In this document: positions 52,980 to 61,828 of the stretch, in pieces
Position numbering within the stretch: position 1 is the first letter of the stretch
Layout of the letters: each line of letters opens with the position of its first letter
Assembly: GCF_007995215.1 (NCBI RefSeq)
Contig: NZ_VCDK01000006.1
Span: 310,001-374,000 of the forward strand
Direction: 5' to 3'
Length of the DNA stretch: 64,000 nucleotides
DNA from: Shimia ponticola
GTDB lineage: Bacteria > Pseudomonadota > Alphaproteobacteria > Rhodobacterales > Rhodobacteraceae
Notes under the pieces: generated by a model
Database searches by the model: none
Seen by the model: the letters and a program-made list of their open reading frames with translations, nothing else
Told to the model about the DNA's origin: nothing
Made by a program: the position numbers and the translations under genes

Positions 52980-54167
52980 GTGTCATCTCCCACCAGCATA
53001 ACCGGCGAAGCCGTTTTTAACTCATATGATGGCCTAAAAGTTGAGGCGAACGGTGAAATTGGCTTCCTCACCTTTCACAACAGCCCTCTTGAGTTTCGTT
53101 CTGACCGAGTAATGAAGGGACTGCTCCCGTCGTCTGCTACAACACCATCGCTCTTCATTCAGAGCATCGACGTGGAGCGGGACAGCCTCTGGCTCATTGG
53201 CCTTGTCAGCAAGATCACAGATTTCAACAAAAGAGTCGGAATTCTCGGTGCTTGCGTTTGCATAAATGCGCGCAGCTTCGACTTAACAGGCGTTCCCGAA
53301 TATTTGTACGATATCTTATATCCTCAAGTTGAAGATGCCTTAAGTGAGGGACGCAGCTCAAGCGCCCTGTCTGAACGACTGGGTATCTTGCATCACGTCC
53401 CTCGTGTGGAAGCCCAGGTAAGCTTTCGAATGAAGCCCGAGACTGAACTATTGCATCAAACCGAAGAGGGGGGGCAGCTTCTGGACACTGTCATCGAGGC
53501 CGCGTTTGGGCTGCTCAATGTGTCACAGAAAATTGGAAGGGTCATCATCTCGCCTACGGCAGCTAAAGGAACACGTCCTGCTGATGAGCAGTACATCCAC
53601 ATGGTGCAGAGGAAGGTTCAAGAGTGCAGGTTGGCTGAAGAGCAAGCAGCCACTCGACGTGAATTACAGCGCCAAAAGGAAGTCGAGATACAACGCCAGC
53701 AAAGCCAACAGATGTCTTTGCGAAATTCCTTCCCTCAAGCGCAAACGAAACGTAGCTCACATCACGCTATAAACCTCAGTATGATTGACCACGGAACCAT
53801 AGAAGCAATCGTTCAGCGCCAAGATGAGCAAGAAGCACGCTTGCAAAGAATCGAACGGCACCTGCAACGGAAATCGCAAGCTAAAGCTGTTGAGAAATCA
53901 TCGTTCGCTACACTCAGTCCTACATCTCAAGGGAAAGATAGCTCATCGAGAATCCTTCTCCTAGTTGGCCTGATTGCCGCATTGATCCTAGTTCTTTTGC
54001 TCTTGGCTTGGTTAATTGCTCCCAAAGACGAGCAGCAGGCTGACCCGGTGGATTCCATGACACAACCCTCGCAGCAGTCTCAGACGGAAAGGGTAATCCC
54101 GGATGGCATTGATTGCGATCGCCCTTCATCTTTTGCAGAGAGGCAAAGGTGCGACCAACTTCAATGA
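52980..54167 (+). CDS. Tail-anchored coiled-coil protein (island gene C)
   Basis: 395 residues from a GTG start. Residues 1-190 are a globular, beta-rich region (TGEAVFNSYDGLKVEANGEIGFLTFHNS, SLWLIGLVSKITDFNKRVGILGACVCINAR). A Gln/Arg-rich coiled coil follows (about 205-305) and then one membrane helix (about 325-346, LLLVGLIAALILVLLLLAWLIA), leaving a 49-residue tail with two cysteines that would be outside the cytoplasm. I do not recognise any domain. It is 11 bases from gene B, so A, B and C form one transcript. Lower GC than the surrounding genes. Confidence 0.7.
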   Translation: MSSPTSITGEAVFNSYDGLKVEANGEIGFLTFHNSPLEFRSDRVMKGLLPSSATTPSLFIQSIDVERDSLWLIGLVSKITDFNKRVGILGACVCINARSFDLTGVPEYLYDILYPQVEDALSEGRSSSALSERLGILHHVPRVEAQVSFRMKPETELLHQTEEGGQLLDTVIEAAFGLLNVSQKIGRVIISPTAAKGTRPADEQYIHMVQRKVQECRLAEEQAATRRELQRQKEVEIQRQQSQQMSLRNSFPQAQTKRSSHHAINLSMIDHGTIEAIVQRQDEQEARLQRIERHLQRKSQAKAVEKSSFATLSPTSQGKDSSSRILLLVGLIAALILVLLLLAWLIAPKDEQQADPVDSMTQPSQQSQTERVIPDGIDCDRPSSFAERQRCDQLQ

Positions 54168-54173
54168 ACTAAC

Positions 54174-54220
54174 ATGCTGGTTTAGGCACGCTTTACCTTA
54201 GGACAGAAGGGCACCAGCAT
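54174..54220 (+). terminator. Inverted repeat after the island
   Basis: ATGCTGGT (54174-54181) and ACCAGCAT (54213-54220) are perfectly complementary, seven bases after the stop of gene C. The loop is long (31 bases) and there is no T-run, so its role as terminator is uncertain. Confidence 0.4.
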
Positions 54221-54343
54221 CTGGAAGAGTACAAGGTCACAGCAGATTCGAGGTAGCAAGTTTAGTTATGTGGGGTATGCAATCTGTGCTCTTGGCTATG
54301 CGCATTGTGGTGAGTGAGAAGCGTAACCGCGCTGTGCAACCCC

Positions 54344-54973
54344 TCACCGCACCGGATCAAACAGCGCGTCCTCCAACCCACAATCCCGCGCCACTGACCC
54401 CGTACAAAACGTCGGGACAAACCCCTTGCTCAGGCAAATCCGCACTTCCTGTATCCGCCCATCCTTGCAGGTCACGGTCAGCATGTCGGGCTTCAGATCC
54501 GGGTTTTCCTTCAGAAATGCTTCCTCGACCAGACTGGCGGGGATTTTGACGCTGCGGTCGAGTTGGCGGAAGACTTGCGGTCGGTTGATCTGGTCGTAGG
54601 CCCAGCGGGAGTTTTCGTAATACGTGGCCGCGCTGTCGCCGGTGCAGGTGCCGTGTTTGTTCCATTGGTGCCAGGCTAGGCCGCTTGATCCCATGATGTC
54701 GGTCATTTCCGCCGTCATCGCGCGGGAGGGGTTGCGTTCGACAGATGGGCAGTAGGACGGCCAGCCGCGGTCGTATTGGGGCCAGAGGCCGTGCAGGCTC
54801 CACCCCAGATCAGTTTCGCATTGCTCGGCATCGCGCGCGTCGCCCTCTAATGCGCACCACGTGGGCGACCATGACAGGGCAAGGACGTAGTAGTCGAAGT
54901 CACCCGATTTCTCGCCCCGTGCGAGAGCGGACGTGGCGGCGAGAAGACAGAACAGAATGGCTAGAACACGCAT
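54344..54973 (-). CDS. RNase T2 family ribonuclease, secreted
   Basis: 209 residues with a signal peptide (MRVLAILFCLLAATSALARG). The two catalytic segments are intact: SLHGLWPQ (CAS I, His) and WHQWNKHGTC (CAS II, with Glu replaced by Gln: WHQW in place of the usual WEKHG form shifted by one). Cysteines at about 40, 52, 75 and later positions suit disulfides of a secreted enzyme. It cuts single-stranded RNA to cyclic phosphates in the periplasm or outside. AAAGGGAAAG precedes the ATG. Confidence 0.9.
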   Translation of the reverse strand: MRVLAILFCLLAATSALARGEKSGDFDYYVLALSWSPTWCALEGDARDAEQCETDLGWSLHGLWPQYDRGWPSYCPSVERNPSRAMTAEMTDIMGSSGLAWHQWNKHGTCTGDSAATYYENSRWAYDQINRPQVFRQLDRSVKIPASLVEEAFLKENPDLKPDMLTVTCKDGRIQEVRICLSKGFVPTFCTGSVARDCGLEDALFDPVR

Positions 54974-55106
54974 GGGGGCTTTCCCTTTTGGACCCTATTG
55001 CTTATATCCGGCTCAAGTTCCCCGACAAGGTAACCCGTTCCGGCCCCGGAACCGCCGCAAGGCGACAGGAGAGCTTTGTCGTTTGCAGATTTGACAGGAG
55101 GCATCC

Positions 55107-55874
55107 ATGGCAAAGCCAATCATGGCCAAAGCGACCGCCGTATGGCTGGTTGATAACACCACGATCTCGTTCAAGCAGATCGCGGATTTCACCGAGATGC
55201 ACGAGCTTGAGATTCAAGGCATCGCCGATGGCGATGTGGCCGCGGGCGTCAAAGGGTTCGACCCGATTGCCAACAACCAGCTGACGCAGGAAGAGATTGA
55301 CGCCGCCGAGGCCGATCCGCTGCACAAGCTGAAGCTGAAGTTCTACGCCGCTGCTGTTGGTGAAGAGAAACGCCGTGGCCCGCGCTATACGCCGCTGTCG
55401 AAACGTCAGGACCGGCCGGCGTCGATCCTCTGGCTGGTGAAGTTCCACCCGGAACTGTCGGATGGTCAGATTTCCAAACTGGTCGGCACAACAAAGCCAA
55501 CCATTCAGGCGATCCGCGAGCGGACACACTGGAACATCTCGAACATCCAGCCGATTGATCCGGTGGCACTGGGCCTGTGTAAGCAGTCCGAGCTGGACGC
55601 CGCGGTGCAAAAGGCAAACGCCAAGAAGGCCGCTGAGGGCACCGCGATGTCGGATGACGAACGCCGCAAGCTGGTGTCGACGGAACAATCGCTGGGCATG
55701 GACCCAGAGCCCAAGATCCCAACGGCGATCTCGGGCCTTGAGACATTCTCTTTGTCTGAAACAGATGAGGATGAGGACGACAAAAAGTCCGACGAGGATA
55801 TTCTGGACGCCGACAGCTTCTTTAACCTGCCATCCGGCGGCGATGAGAGCGGCGAAGACGACGAACAGCCCTAG
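55107..55874 (+). CDS. trcR: Cell-cycle transcriptional regulator TrcR (DUF1013)
   Basis: 255 residues. The DUF1013 core is clear: KPIMAKATAVWLVDNTTISFKQIADFTEMHELEIQGIADGDVAAGVKGFDPI, then DRPASILWLVKFHPELSDGQISKLVGTTKPTIQAIRERTHWNISNIQPIDPVALGLCKQSELDAAV. A helix-turn-helix (DGQISKLVGTTKPTIQAI) sits near residue 130. The C-terminus is acidic and disordered. TrcR is an essential cell-cycle-associated regulator of alphaproteobacteria. GGAGG lies nine bases before the ATG. Confidence 0.94.
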   Translation: MAKPIMAKATAVWLVDNTTISFKQIADFTEMHELEIQGIADGDVAAGVKGFDPIANNQLTQEEIDAAEADPLHKLKLKFYAAAVGEEKRRGPRYTPLSKRQDRPASILWLVKFHPELSDGQISKLVGTTKPTIQAIRERTHWNISNIQPIDPVALGLCKQSELDAAVQKANAKKAAEGTAMSDDERRKLVSTEQSLGMDPEPKIPTAISGLETFSLSETDEDEDDKKSDEDILDADSFFNLPSGGDESGEDDEQP

Positions 55875-55978
55875 GAAAACGCGAACAATTCACTCCAATC
55901 CTCGCTTTTGTTGTCAAACTTTTGCCCAAATCCGTGTATATCCGGAAAAAAACAAAAGCAGAGATTGGGGTGAATTCG

Positions 55979-56824
55979 ATGCAGGCATCGCCAGCAGACA
56001 TGGCGCAGGTTCAGCGCGCCATTTCCAAACGTATCCACAAATTGAACCGTCAACCTGACGGTCAGGACCTGTTCGGCGTTGAATTGCCCGAAGAGTTGCA
56101 GGGCGAATACCCGTTCGAGTGGTCGGACGCGGGCATGCCGAAGGATATCCAGCGCAAGTATCAAAAGCGGTCTTGGAACATCCGCCGCAGCTGGAACCGG
56201 CTGGAGCTTTATGCGCCCGAACTGCTGAAGCACCGTGAGACGCCCTACAGCGTGTTTGAGATGTCGACGGCCCATGGTGGAATGCTCGAAGTCTGCCGTC
56301 ACTTTGGCCACAGCATTCTGGGCAATGACTATCTGAATCTAACCGCGGGGCAGGCCCGCGGCGAAGGCGCTTATCACCGTGCAGTCAACGATGAACTGAA
56401 CGACCGTGAGCTTGATGACTATCGCTTGCCGATTCCAAAGCCGGGCGAGGCGGTTTCAGATTGGTGCTATCGCCCGATCATCGAAGCTCAGAAAATTCCG
56501 ATGGCCCTGTTTGACGGTGGGATGGTTCCCTACCCACTGGAAGACAAGAGCCAAGACTACCTGTTCTGTATGCAGGCCATCGAACACTATTGCCACCCGG
56601 ATGACTGGGACAACATCGTCAAGGAGTTCTGCCGGATCTCGCGTCGGGCCGTGATCATCTATCTGAACCGGATCCCGCATCATCTGTCGAAGAACGAAGA
56701 CTATATCGCGGCCTTCGATCGTGCGCGCACGCGGCTGCGGAACTGGAACCAGAACGGGTTTGAATGCACAAACGTTCAGATGCGGTTCCAGCAGGCGCTT
56801 GGCTTCAAACTGACGGCTGTTTGA
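55979..56824 (+). CDS. SAM-dependent methyltransferase-like protein
   Basis: 281 residues starting MQASPADMAQVQRAISKR. A class I methyltransferase-like core lies at about 85-250: SVFEMSTAHGGMLEVCRHFGHSILGNDYL (a degenerate motif I, where E-x-G-x-G is FEMSTAHGGM), LFCMQAIEHYCHPDDWDNIVKEFCRISRRAVIIYLN (motif IV/V-like). The motif I changes leave open whether it binds SAM. The upstream in-frame extension to 55922 is not needed. TrcR precedes it; whether the two are linked is unclear. Confidence 0.75.
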   Translation: MQASPADMAQVQRAISKRIHKLNRQPDGQDLFGVELPEELQGEYPFEWSDAGMPKDIQRKYQKRSWNIRRSWNRLELYAPELLKHRETPYSVFEMSTAHGGMLEVCRHFGHSILGNDYLNLTAGQARGEGAYHRAVNDELNDRELDDYRLPIPKPGEAVSDWCYRPIIEAQKIPMALFDGGMVPYPLEDKSQDYLFCMQAIEHYCHPDDWDNIVKEFCRISRRAVIIYLNRIPHHLSKNEDYIAAFDRARTRLRNWNQNGFECTNVQMRFQQALGFKLTAV

Positions 56825-57454
56825 TCAACTGTCCGCCGGACGGCGGGCGACCACAAAACGGCTTGGCATGCCTTTCTGAAATTGGCCGGTTTCGACGATC
56901 TCGAAGCCGGCCTTTTCTATTGCGGCGTCCACATCCAAGATGCTCAGAGAATTCACGTAAGGCGCGATGCCGACGCATTGCATCACGGGGATCACCATGC
57001 GGATAAAGACGCCCGCTTCGCCAAGACATGGCGTCTTGGTGATAAAAAGGCCGCCGGGTTTGACGTGATCTTTCAGCTGGATCAGCGTTTCGGGCAGACC
57101 TTCGATCAGGTGAAGGATCGATGAACCAAAGACCACGTCAAACGGGCCCTCTGGTTGCGTCGCTGTCGCGGTGGCCTGTCGGAAAGTGACGTTGGATATG
57201 CCTTGGGCGGTCGCCTTTTCCATCGCGATCCGCACCATTTCCCCGGAAATGTCTGTGCCGATGATCTCGCGAACTTGCGACGCAAGCAACAGCGCGGTCG
57301 ACCCGGTCCCGCATCCGAATTCAAGCATCGACTGCTCGGGGCTCAGATAGCTGCGAATGCGTTCCAGCGTGATCTCATAGGCTGGCATGTCGCCAATCTT
57401 GCTTTTGGCGTATTTCGCCGCGTTGCGGTCCCAGAAGCGTTGCGGTGTCGGCAT
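56825..57454 (-). CDS. Class I SAM-dependent methyltransferase
   Basis: 209 residues starting MPTPQRFWDRNAAKYAKSKIGDMPAYE. Motif I is MLEFGCGTGSTALLLAS, followed by IIGTDISGEMVRIAMEKA, DVVFGSSILHLIEGLPETLIQLKDHVKPGGLFI (motifs II and III). It resembles the UbiE/Coq5-like branch; the substrate is unknown. AAGGAGA lies seven bases before the ATG. It is divergent from a LysR-type regulator and the shared gap has a palindromic site, so this is the likely target gene of that regulator. Confidence 0.88.
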   Translation of the reverse strand: MPTPQRFWDRNAAKYAKSKIGDMPAYEITLERIRSYLSPEQSMLEFGCGTGSTALLLASQVREIIGTDISGEMVRIAMEKATAQGISNVTFRQATATATQPEGPFDVVFGSSILHLIEGLPETLIQLKDHVKPGGLFITKTPCLGEAGVFIRMVIPVMQCVGIAPYVNSLSILDVDAAIEKAGFEIVETGQFQKGMPSRFVVARRPADS

Positions 57455-57478
57455 GGTGGGTCTCCTTCCATGCGCTGA

Positions 57479-57502
57479 TGTATGCGCCCCATACATGTAT
57501 GG
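57479..57502. promoter_or_regulatory. Palindromic operator between methyltransferase and LysR gene
   Basis: CCATACATGTATGG (57489-57502) is a perfect palindrome and overlaps TGTATG-N5-CATACA (57479-57495). Two overlapping dyads 25-35 bases from both starts fit a LysR-type binding site. Confidence 0.6.
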
Positions 57503-57540
57503 AAATTGCCGAAATGCGGGGGGCTGATATACATAAACGT

Positions 57541-58461
57541 ATGAAATGGCAGACCATCAACTTTGATTGGAACCAGGTGCGCGCTTTCTTGGCGACCGCC
57601 GAAGAGGGGTCACTGAGTGCTGCGGCGCGGGCGCTTGGCTCGACCCAGCCGACGCTGGGCCGGCAGGTCTCGGCGCTTGAGGAGACGCTCGGCGTCACTT
57701 TGTTTGAGCGGACCAGCAGGACGCTGATGCTGACGCAAGCGGGGCAGGAGTTGCTGCAGCACGTGCGCGATATGGGGGAGGCGGCGCAACGCGTGTCGCT
57801 TGTCGCGGCGGGGCAATCGCAAGATGTGACTGGCACCGTGACGGTCACTGCGTCAGACATGATGGCCACGTATTACCTGCCACGCATGCTTGCCGATTTG
57901 CGTGCGCGGGCACCCGGATTGATGGTGCATGTTCTTGCATCTAACCAGCTTCAGGATTTGACCCGGCGCGAGGCCGACATTGCCATCCGCCACGTGCGCC
58001 CGGATCAACCGGACCTCATTGCCAAGATGATCGGGATGCGCACCGCCCGTCTATATGCAGCGCGGTCCTATCTTGACCGGCGCGGGCGGCTGAAACGCGT
58101 CGAAGACATCGCGCGCCATGATTTTGTTGTCACGACCTTCCAGCAGCTTGATCTGGAGCAGATGGCGGCGGACCTGACTGTGCGTGGTTTTCCGATGTCG
58201 GCGGACCAGATCGTCGGGGCCTCGGACCTTGGGACCTCGATGCTGAACATGGTGCGGGCCGGGATGGGTGTGTCGATCCTGCCTGACGAGGTTGGGGCAA
58301 AGCTGCCAGAGTTGGAGGTTGCGTTGCCGGACGGGCCGGTCATTGAGTTTCCGATCTGGTTGACCACGCATCGAGAGCTGCACACATCGCGCCGATTGCG
58401 CATAGTATTTGACGCTTTGGACGCCGCCCTGCGCGATCTGGAGCGCTGGATCGAGGTTTGA
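57541..58461 (+). CDS. LysR-family transcriptional regulator
   Basis: 306 residues. The helix-turn-helix is NFDWNQVRAFLATAEEGSLSAAARALGSTQPTLGRQVSALEETLG (about 6-50), followed by the ligand-binding domain (TGTVTVTASDMMATYYLPRMLADL, DIAIRHVRPDQPDLIAKMIG). It is divergent from the methyltransferase gene and probably controls it and itself. The ATG at 57541 lies after the operator; an in-frame frame open to 57445 would overlap the methyltransferase start. Confidence 0.92.
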   Translation: MKWQTINFDWNQVRAFLATAEEGSLSAAARALGSTQPTLGRQVSALEETLGVTLFERTSRTLMLTQAGQELLQHVRDMGEAAQRVSLVAAGQSQDVTGTVTVTASDMMATYYLPRMLADLRARAPGLMVHVLASNQLQDLTRREADIAIRHVRPDQPDLIAKMIGMRTARLYAARSYLDRRGRLKRVEDIARHDFVVTTFQQLDLEQMAADLTVRGFPMSADQIVGASDLGTSMLNMVRAGMGVSILPDEVGAKLPELEVALPDGPVIEFPIWLTTHRELHTSRRLRIVFDALDAALRDLERWIEV

Positions 58462-58496
58462 CTTGATTTCGCTGCGGCGCAGCGCAAGTTTGAATT

Positions 58497-59267
58497 ATGG
58501 CTGACCCTTATCAGACGCCCGACCGCGTCGCTCACGGCTTTCCGCGTTTGACCGACGCCGCACTCTTCCTTGATTTCGATGGAACACTGATCGGCTTTGC
58601 CGACACACCGCTGGGTGTCGAGGTGCCGATGACTGTGCCAGACCTTCTTGGTCGTCTGTCTCGACGAACGGGCGGGCGAACGGTCATTCTGTCGGGACGG
58701 CGGCTTGAGGATTTTGATCAATTACTACCCACCGTGACTGTGCCACGCGTGGGAAGCCACGGAGCGGAGTGGCAGATGGATGGAACGCGCAATGCGCATC
58801 CATTGGCTGGGTCAGAGGTGGTTGCCGGGCTGCGCCGCGCCGCTGAAGCATTTGCTCGTGTGCGCGAGGGTGTGATTGTGGAACAAAAGCCCGCAGGGGT
58901 GGCTTTGCATATGAGACAGGCACCCGAGCTGGAGGTCGAAGTTGCGTCTTTTGCGGCCCGCCTCGCGGCAGCGCATCCCGGGTTCGAACTGCACAGGGGT
59001 AAGATGGTGTGTGAATTACGGCCAGATGACGTGGGCAAAGGTGCTGCTCTTGAGCGGATCATGGCCTTGCCTGATTTCGCGGGCCGGACACCGGTGATGA
59101 TGGGTGACGATGCGACCGATGAACCCGCGATGGATGCGGCCCAACGGTTGGGCGGCGTGGGCGTGAAGGTTGGAGAAGGTGGCACGTGTGCGACGTCGCG
59201 CCTTAAGGACCCAAGCGCGGTTCAGGAATGCCTTCGCATTTGGAGCGAATTGGAGACGAAAGCATGA
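58497..59267 (+). CDS. otsB: Trehalose-6-phosphate phosphatase
   Basis: 256 residues of the HAD superfamily. LFLDFDGTLIGF (D-x-D-G-T nucleophile), VILSGRRLEDFDQLL, VGSHGAEWQ, LRPDDVGKGAALERIM and MMGDDATDEPAMDAA are in the order expected for OtsB. It converts trehalose 6-phosphate to trehalose, a compatible solute for osmotic and stress protection. The stop overlaps the otsA start as ATGA. Confidence 0.94.
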   Translation: MADPYQTPDRVAHGFPRLTDAALFLDFDGTLIGFADTPLGVEVPMTVPDLLGRLSRRTGGRTVILSGRRLEDFDQLLPTVTVPRVGSHGAEWQMDGTRNAHPLAGSEVVAGLRRAAEAFARVREGVIVEQKPAGVALHMRQAPELEVEVASFAARLAAAHPGFELHRGKMVCELRPDDVGKGAALERIMALPDFAGRTPVMMGDDATDEPAMDAAQRLGGVGVKVGEGGTCATSRLKDPSAVQECLRIWSELETKA

Positions 59268-60637
59268 GCCAGAAAGGCGGTCGCCTGATTGTCATTTCGA
59301 ACCGGATTCCCACGGATGAAACCCCATCTGGCGGTCTGGTTGTTGCGCTACATGAGGCCCTGACAGAGCGCGGTGGGATCTGGATTGGATCAAGCGGAGG
59401 GCCGCAAGAGGCCCCGCGCGAAGGACTTACGCAGATCGCAAGCGGCGCCTATAGCCGCTATGCTTTTGACCTGAGCCACGCGGACTATGAGCAATACTAT
59501 CTGGGCTATGCCAACTCTGTGCTTTGGCCGCTGTTTCATCGGCGCGCCGACCTGATCAACGTGCAGCCTGGCATGGTCGAAGGGTACATGGCGGTGAACG
59601 AACGGCTGGCCAAGATGGTCGCCGAGATTGCCCAGCCCGGTGACCTGATCTGGGTCCATGATTACCATTTTCTGCCATTGGCTGCGGCGCTCCGGGCCTT
59701 GGGCGTCGACAATCGCGTTGGTTTTTTCCTGCACATTCCGTTCCCTACGGCGTCAGACGTGCCAGCGCTTCCGCAAGCGGACGACATGCTTGATTGGGTT
59801 GCGGCCTATGACGTGTTCGGGATGCAAACGGAAACCGACGTTCAAAGGCTGGATGCCTTGGCGGCGCGGGTCGAAGGCAAGGTCAATAACGGTCGGGCGT
59901 TTCCCATTGGGATTGATCCTGTTGGCTACCGGGATGCAGCCATTGCTTCGGCTGCAGGTGACAACATGGCGTTGTCTCTGGGACAGAAGCTGATCATCGG
60001 CGTGGACCGGCTGGATTACTCCAAGGGCCTTGTGCATCGCTTCGAAGGCTTTGGGGCGTATCTGGCGCAGCGCCAAGACAGCGACCCCAAGGCGACGCTC
60101 TTGCAGATCGCGCCGCCGTCGCGTGAGAACGTGGATGCCTATCAGGACATTCGTGCCCATCTTGAATCGACGGCAGGTGCTTTGAACGGAGAGTATGCCG
60201 AACTGGACTGGACGCCGATCCGCTACATCCGCCGCAACGTCGCGCGGGAACGCCTGGCAGGGGTGATGCGGCGTGCGGATGTGGGTCTTGTGACGCCGCT
60301 CGCCGACGGCATGAACCTTGTCGCCAAGGAATTTGTGGCGGCGCAGGATCCGGATGATCCTGGTGTTCTGATCCTGTCCTCCTTTGCAGGCGCTGCCGAG
60401 CAAATGCAGGACGCGTTGATTGTGAATCCCTATGACGCGACCGAGATGGGCGATGCGATTCAAAAGGCGTTGAGCATGTCGCTGGATGAACGCAAGGCGC
60501 GCCACGCGGCGCTACTGGACGGGGTGCAGACGCAGGACATCCATTGGTGGACGCAATCCTGTCTGGACGCTCTGGCCGGTGAACGGGTGTGGCTCCGACC
60601 GCTTGCGACCTGGGCTAGAACGCTTTCCGCGCTCTAA
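59264..60637 (+). CDS. otsA: Trehalose-6-phosphate synthase
   Basis: 457 residues of glycosyltransferase family 20. [23 protein letters not shown] (N-terminal loop), [48 protein letters not shown] and [24 protein letters not shown] are the family blocks. It joins UDP-glucose and glucose 6-phosphate. Translation should be coupled to otsB. The 3' end overlaps the end of recR by 23 bases on the opposite strand, so the last seven codons share DNA. Confidence 0.94.
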   Translation: MSQKGGRLIVISNRIPTDETPSGGLVVALHEALTERGGIWIGSSGGPQEAPREGLTQIASGAYSRYAFDLSHADYEQYYLGYANSVLWPLFHRRADLINVQPGMVEGYMAVNERLAKMVAEIAQPGDLIWVHDYHFLPLAAALRALGVDNRVGFFLHIPFPTASDVPALPQADDMLDWVAAYDVFGMQTETDVQRLDALAARVEGKVNNGRAFPIGIDPVGYRDAAIASAAGDNMALSLGQKLIIGVDRLDYSKGLVHRFEGFGAYLAQRQDSDPKATLLQIAPPSRENVDAYQDIRAHLESTAGALNGEYAELDWTPIRYIRRNVARERLAGVMRRADVGLVTPLADGMNLVAKEFVAAQDPDDPGVLILSSFAGAAEQMQDALIVNPYDATEMGDAIQKALSMSLDERKARHAALLDGVQTQDIHWWTQSCLDALAGERVWLRPLATWARTLSAL

Positions 60638-61208
60638 GCGCAGCTGTGATTGTCCCATCATCCAAGTAGTCGAGTTCGCCGCCCACAGGGACACCCTGCG
60701 CAAGTGATGTGACCGCCGTGCCGGGCAGGTGGTCGGCGATGTAATGCGCCGTCGTTTGACCGTCGACCGTGGCGGGGAGGGCCAGGATCACCTCAGTGAT
60801 GCTTTCCTCTTCGACGCGGTTTACGAGTTGAGGGATACGCAAATCCTCTGGCCCGACAGCGTCCAGCGCCGAGAGCGTGCCTCCAAGGACGTGATAGCGC
60901 CCTTTGAAAACGGCAGCCCGCTCCATCGCCCAAAGATCAGAGACATCTTCGACAACACATAGTTCGCCAGTCGCGCGCTTAGGGGACGCACAGATTGCGC
61001 ATTTGTCAGAGGTTCCGATATTGCCGCAGGTCAGGCATTCGCGGGCTGTCGCCCGAACTTTGGCCATCGCGTCGGTCAAAGGACCGAGAAGCTGACCGCG
61101 TTTCTTGATCAGATGCAGCACCGCGCGGCGTGCCGAACGGGGGCCAAGCCCCGGAAGGCGCGCCATCAGATCGATGAGCGCCTCCACATCATTGGTATCA
61201 TCCGCCAT
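60615..61208 (-). CDS. recR: Recombination protein RecR
   Basis: 197 residues. An N-terminal helix-hairpin-helix ([23 protein letters not shown]), a Cys4 zinc finger ([16 protein letters not shown]), a Toprim domain ([40 protein letters not shown]) and a C-terminal region with [20 protein letters not shown]. RecR works with RecF and RecO in gap repair. Order dnaX-ybaB-recR on the minus strand is conserved in bacteria. Confidence 0.96.
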   Translation of the reverse strand: MADDTNDVEALIDLMARLPGLGPRSARRAVLHLIKKRGQLLGPLTDAMAKVRATARECLTCGNIGTSDKCAICASPKRATGELCVVEDVSDLWAMERAAVFKGRYHVLGGTLSALDAVGPEDLRIPQLVNRVEEESITEVILALPATVDGQTTAHYIADHLPGTAVTSLAQGVPVGGELDYLDDGTITAALRARKAF

Positions 61209-61271
61209 GTCGTTGGTCCTGCTCTTAGCCTTGCAGGCAATCTAGCGCGGAGGTGGTCAGCCGGGAAGGCT

Positions 61272-61616
61272 TTAGAATGGCAGCTTCATGCCTGCCGGCA
61301 GGCCGAGACCCTCGGTCAGTTTGCTCATTTCTTCGGCTGACTTTTCTTGCGCCTTTTGCTGGGCGTCCTTGATCGCCGCAAGGATCAGGTCTTCGACCAC
61401 TTCTTTGTCGTCGCCGGAAAAGATCGAAGGGTCGATATCGAGTGCTGTCAGCTCGCCCTTGGCGGTCGAAGTTGCTTTGACAAGACCTGCGCCAGCTTCG
61501 CCGACAACGGTCATTGTGGTCAGGCTTTCCTGAAGCTCTTCCATTTTGCCCTGCATTTCCTGGGCTTTTTTCATCATCCCGGCCATGTCGCCGAGGCCGC
61601 CTAAACCTTTGAGCAT
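61272..61616 (-). CDS. YbaB/EbfC nucleoid-associated protein
   Basis: 114 residues starting MLKGLGGLGDMAGMMKKAQEM. A helix of about 12-30 with M-K-K-A-Q-x-M-Q-x-K-M is followed by a beta hairpin with GAGLVKATSTAKGELTALDI and another helix. YbaB binds DNA and is found between dnaX and recR. AAAGGAGA precedes the ATG at 61616; upstream in-frame sequence to 61730 is not family-like. Confidence 0.93.
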   Translation of the reverse strand: MLKGLGGLGDMAGMMKKAQEMQGKMEELQESLTTMTVVGEAGAGLVKATSTAKGELTALDIDPSIFSGDDKEVVEDLILAAIKDAQQKAQEKSAEEMSKLTEGLGLPAGMKLPF

Positions 61617-61742
61617 TTCTGTCTCCTTTGCTTGACACCTCACATGCCAAGAGGGGGCGTGGTTTTCAAGGTAAAGGGACGCGATGACGCTGTCTGATCT
61701 GTTGGGGAACCGGTCCAAAGTGGACGCCAAGCGGTAAGGTCA

Positions 61743-61779
61743 GATGCCTCCGGCGGGAGTTTTTTTGAAACATAGAAGG
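61743..61779 (+). repeat. Recurrent intergenic motif, copy 4
   Basis: GCCTCCGGCGGGAGT at 61745-61759, then TTTTTTGAAACATAGAAGG. It is in the same strand sense as the other three copies, but here both neighbouring genes (ybaB and dnaX) run on the opposite strand, so it does not act as their leader. Confidence 0.7.
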
Positions 61780-61828
61780 TCCGGTTGGACATCATTGCAT
61801 GGCGGCAGCGCGCAATCCCCCTTTGGGT

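Noticed and set aside
50599-54343. Integrase, transposase, att sites or direct repeats around the low-GC island
   Set aside because: I looked for a recombinase gene, a tRNA edge and matching short repeats at the two flanks and found none; how the island arrived cannot be told from this window.
55037-55052. GTTCCGG/CCGGAAC dyad before trcR
   Set aside because: Only a 7-base stem with a two-base loop in a GC-rich leader; could easily be chance and no partner site was found.
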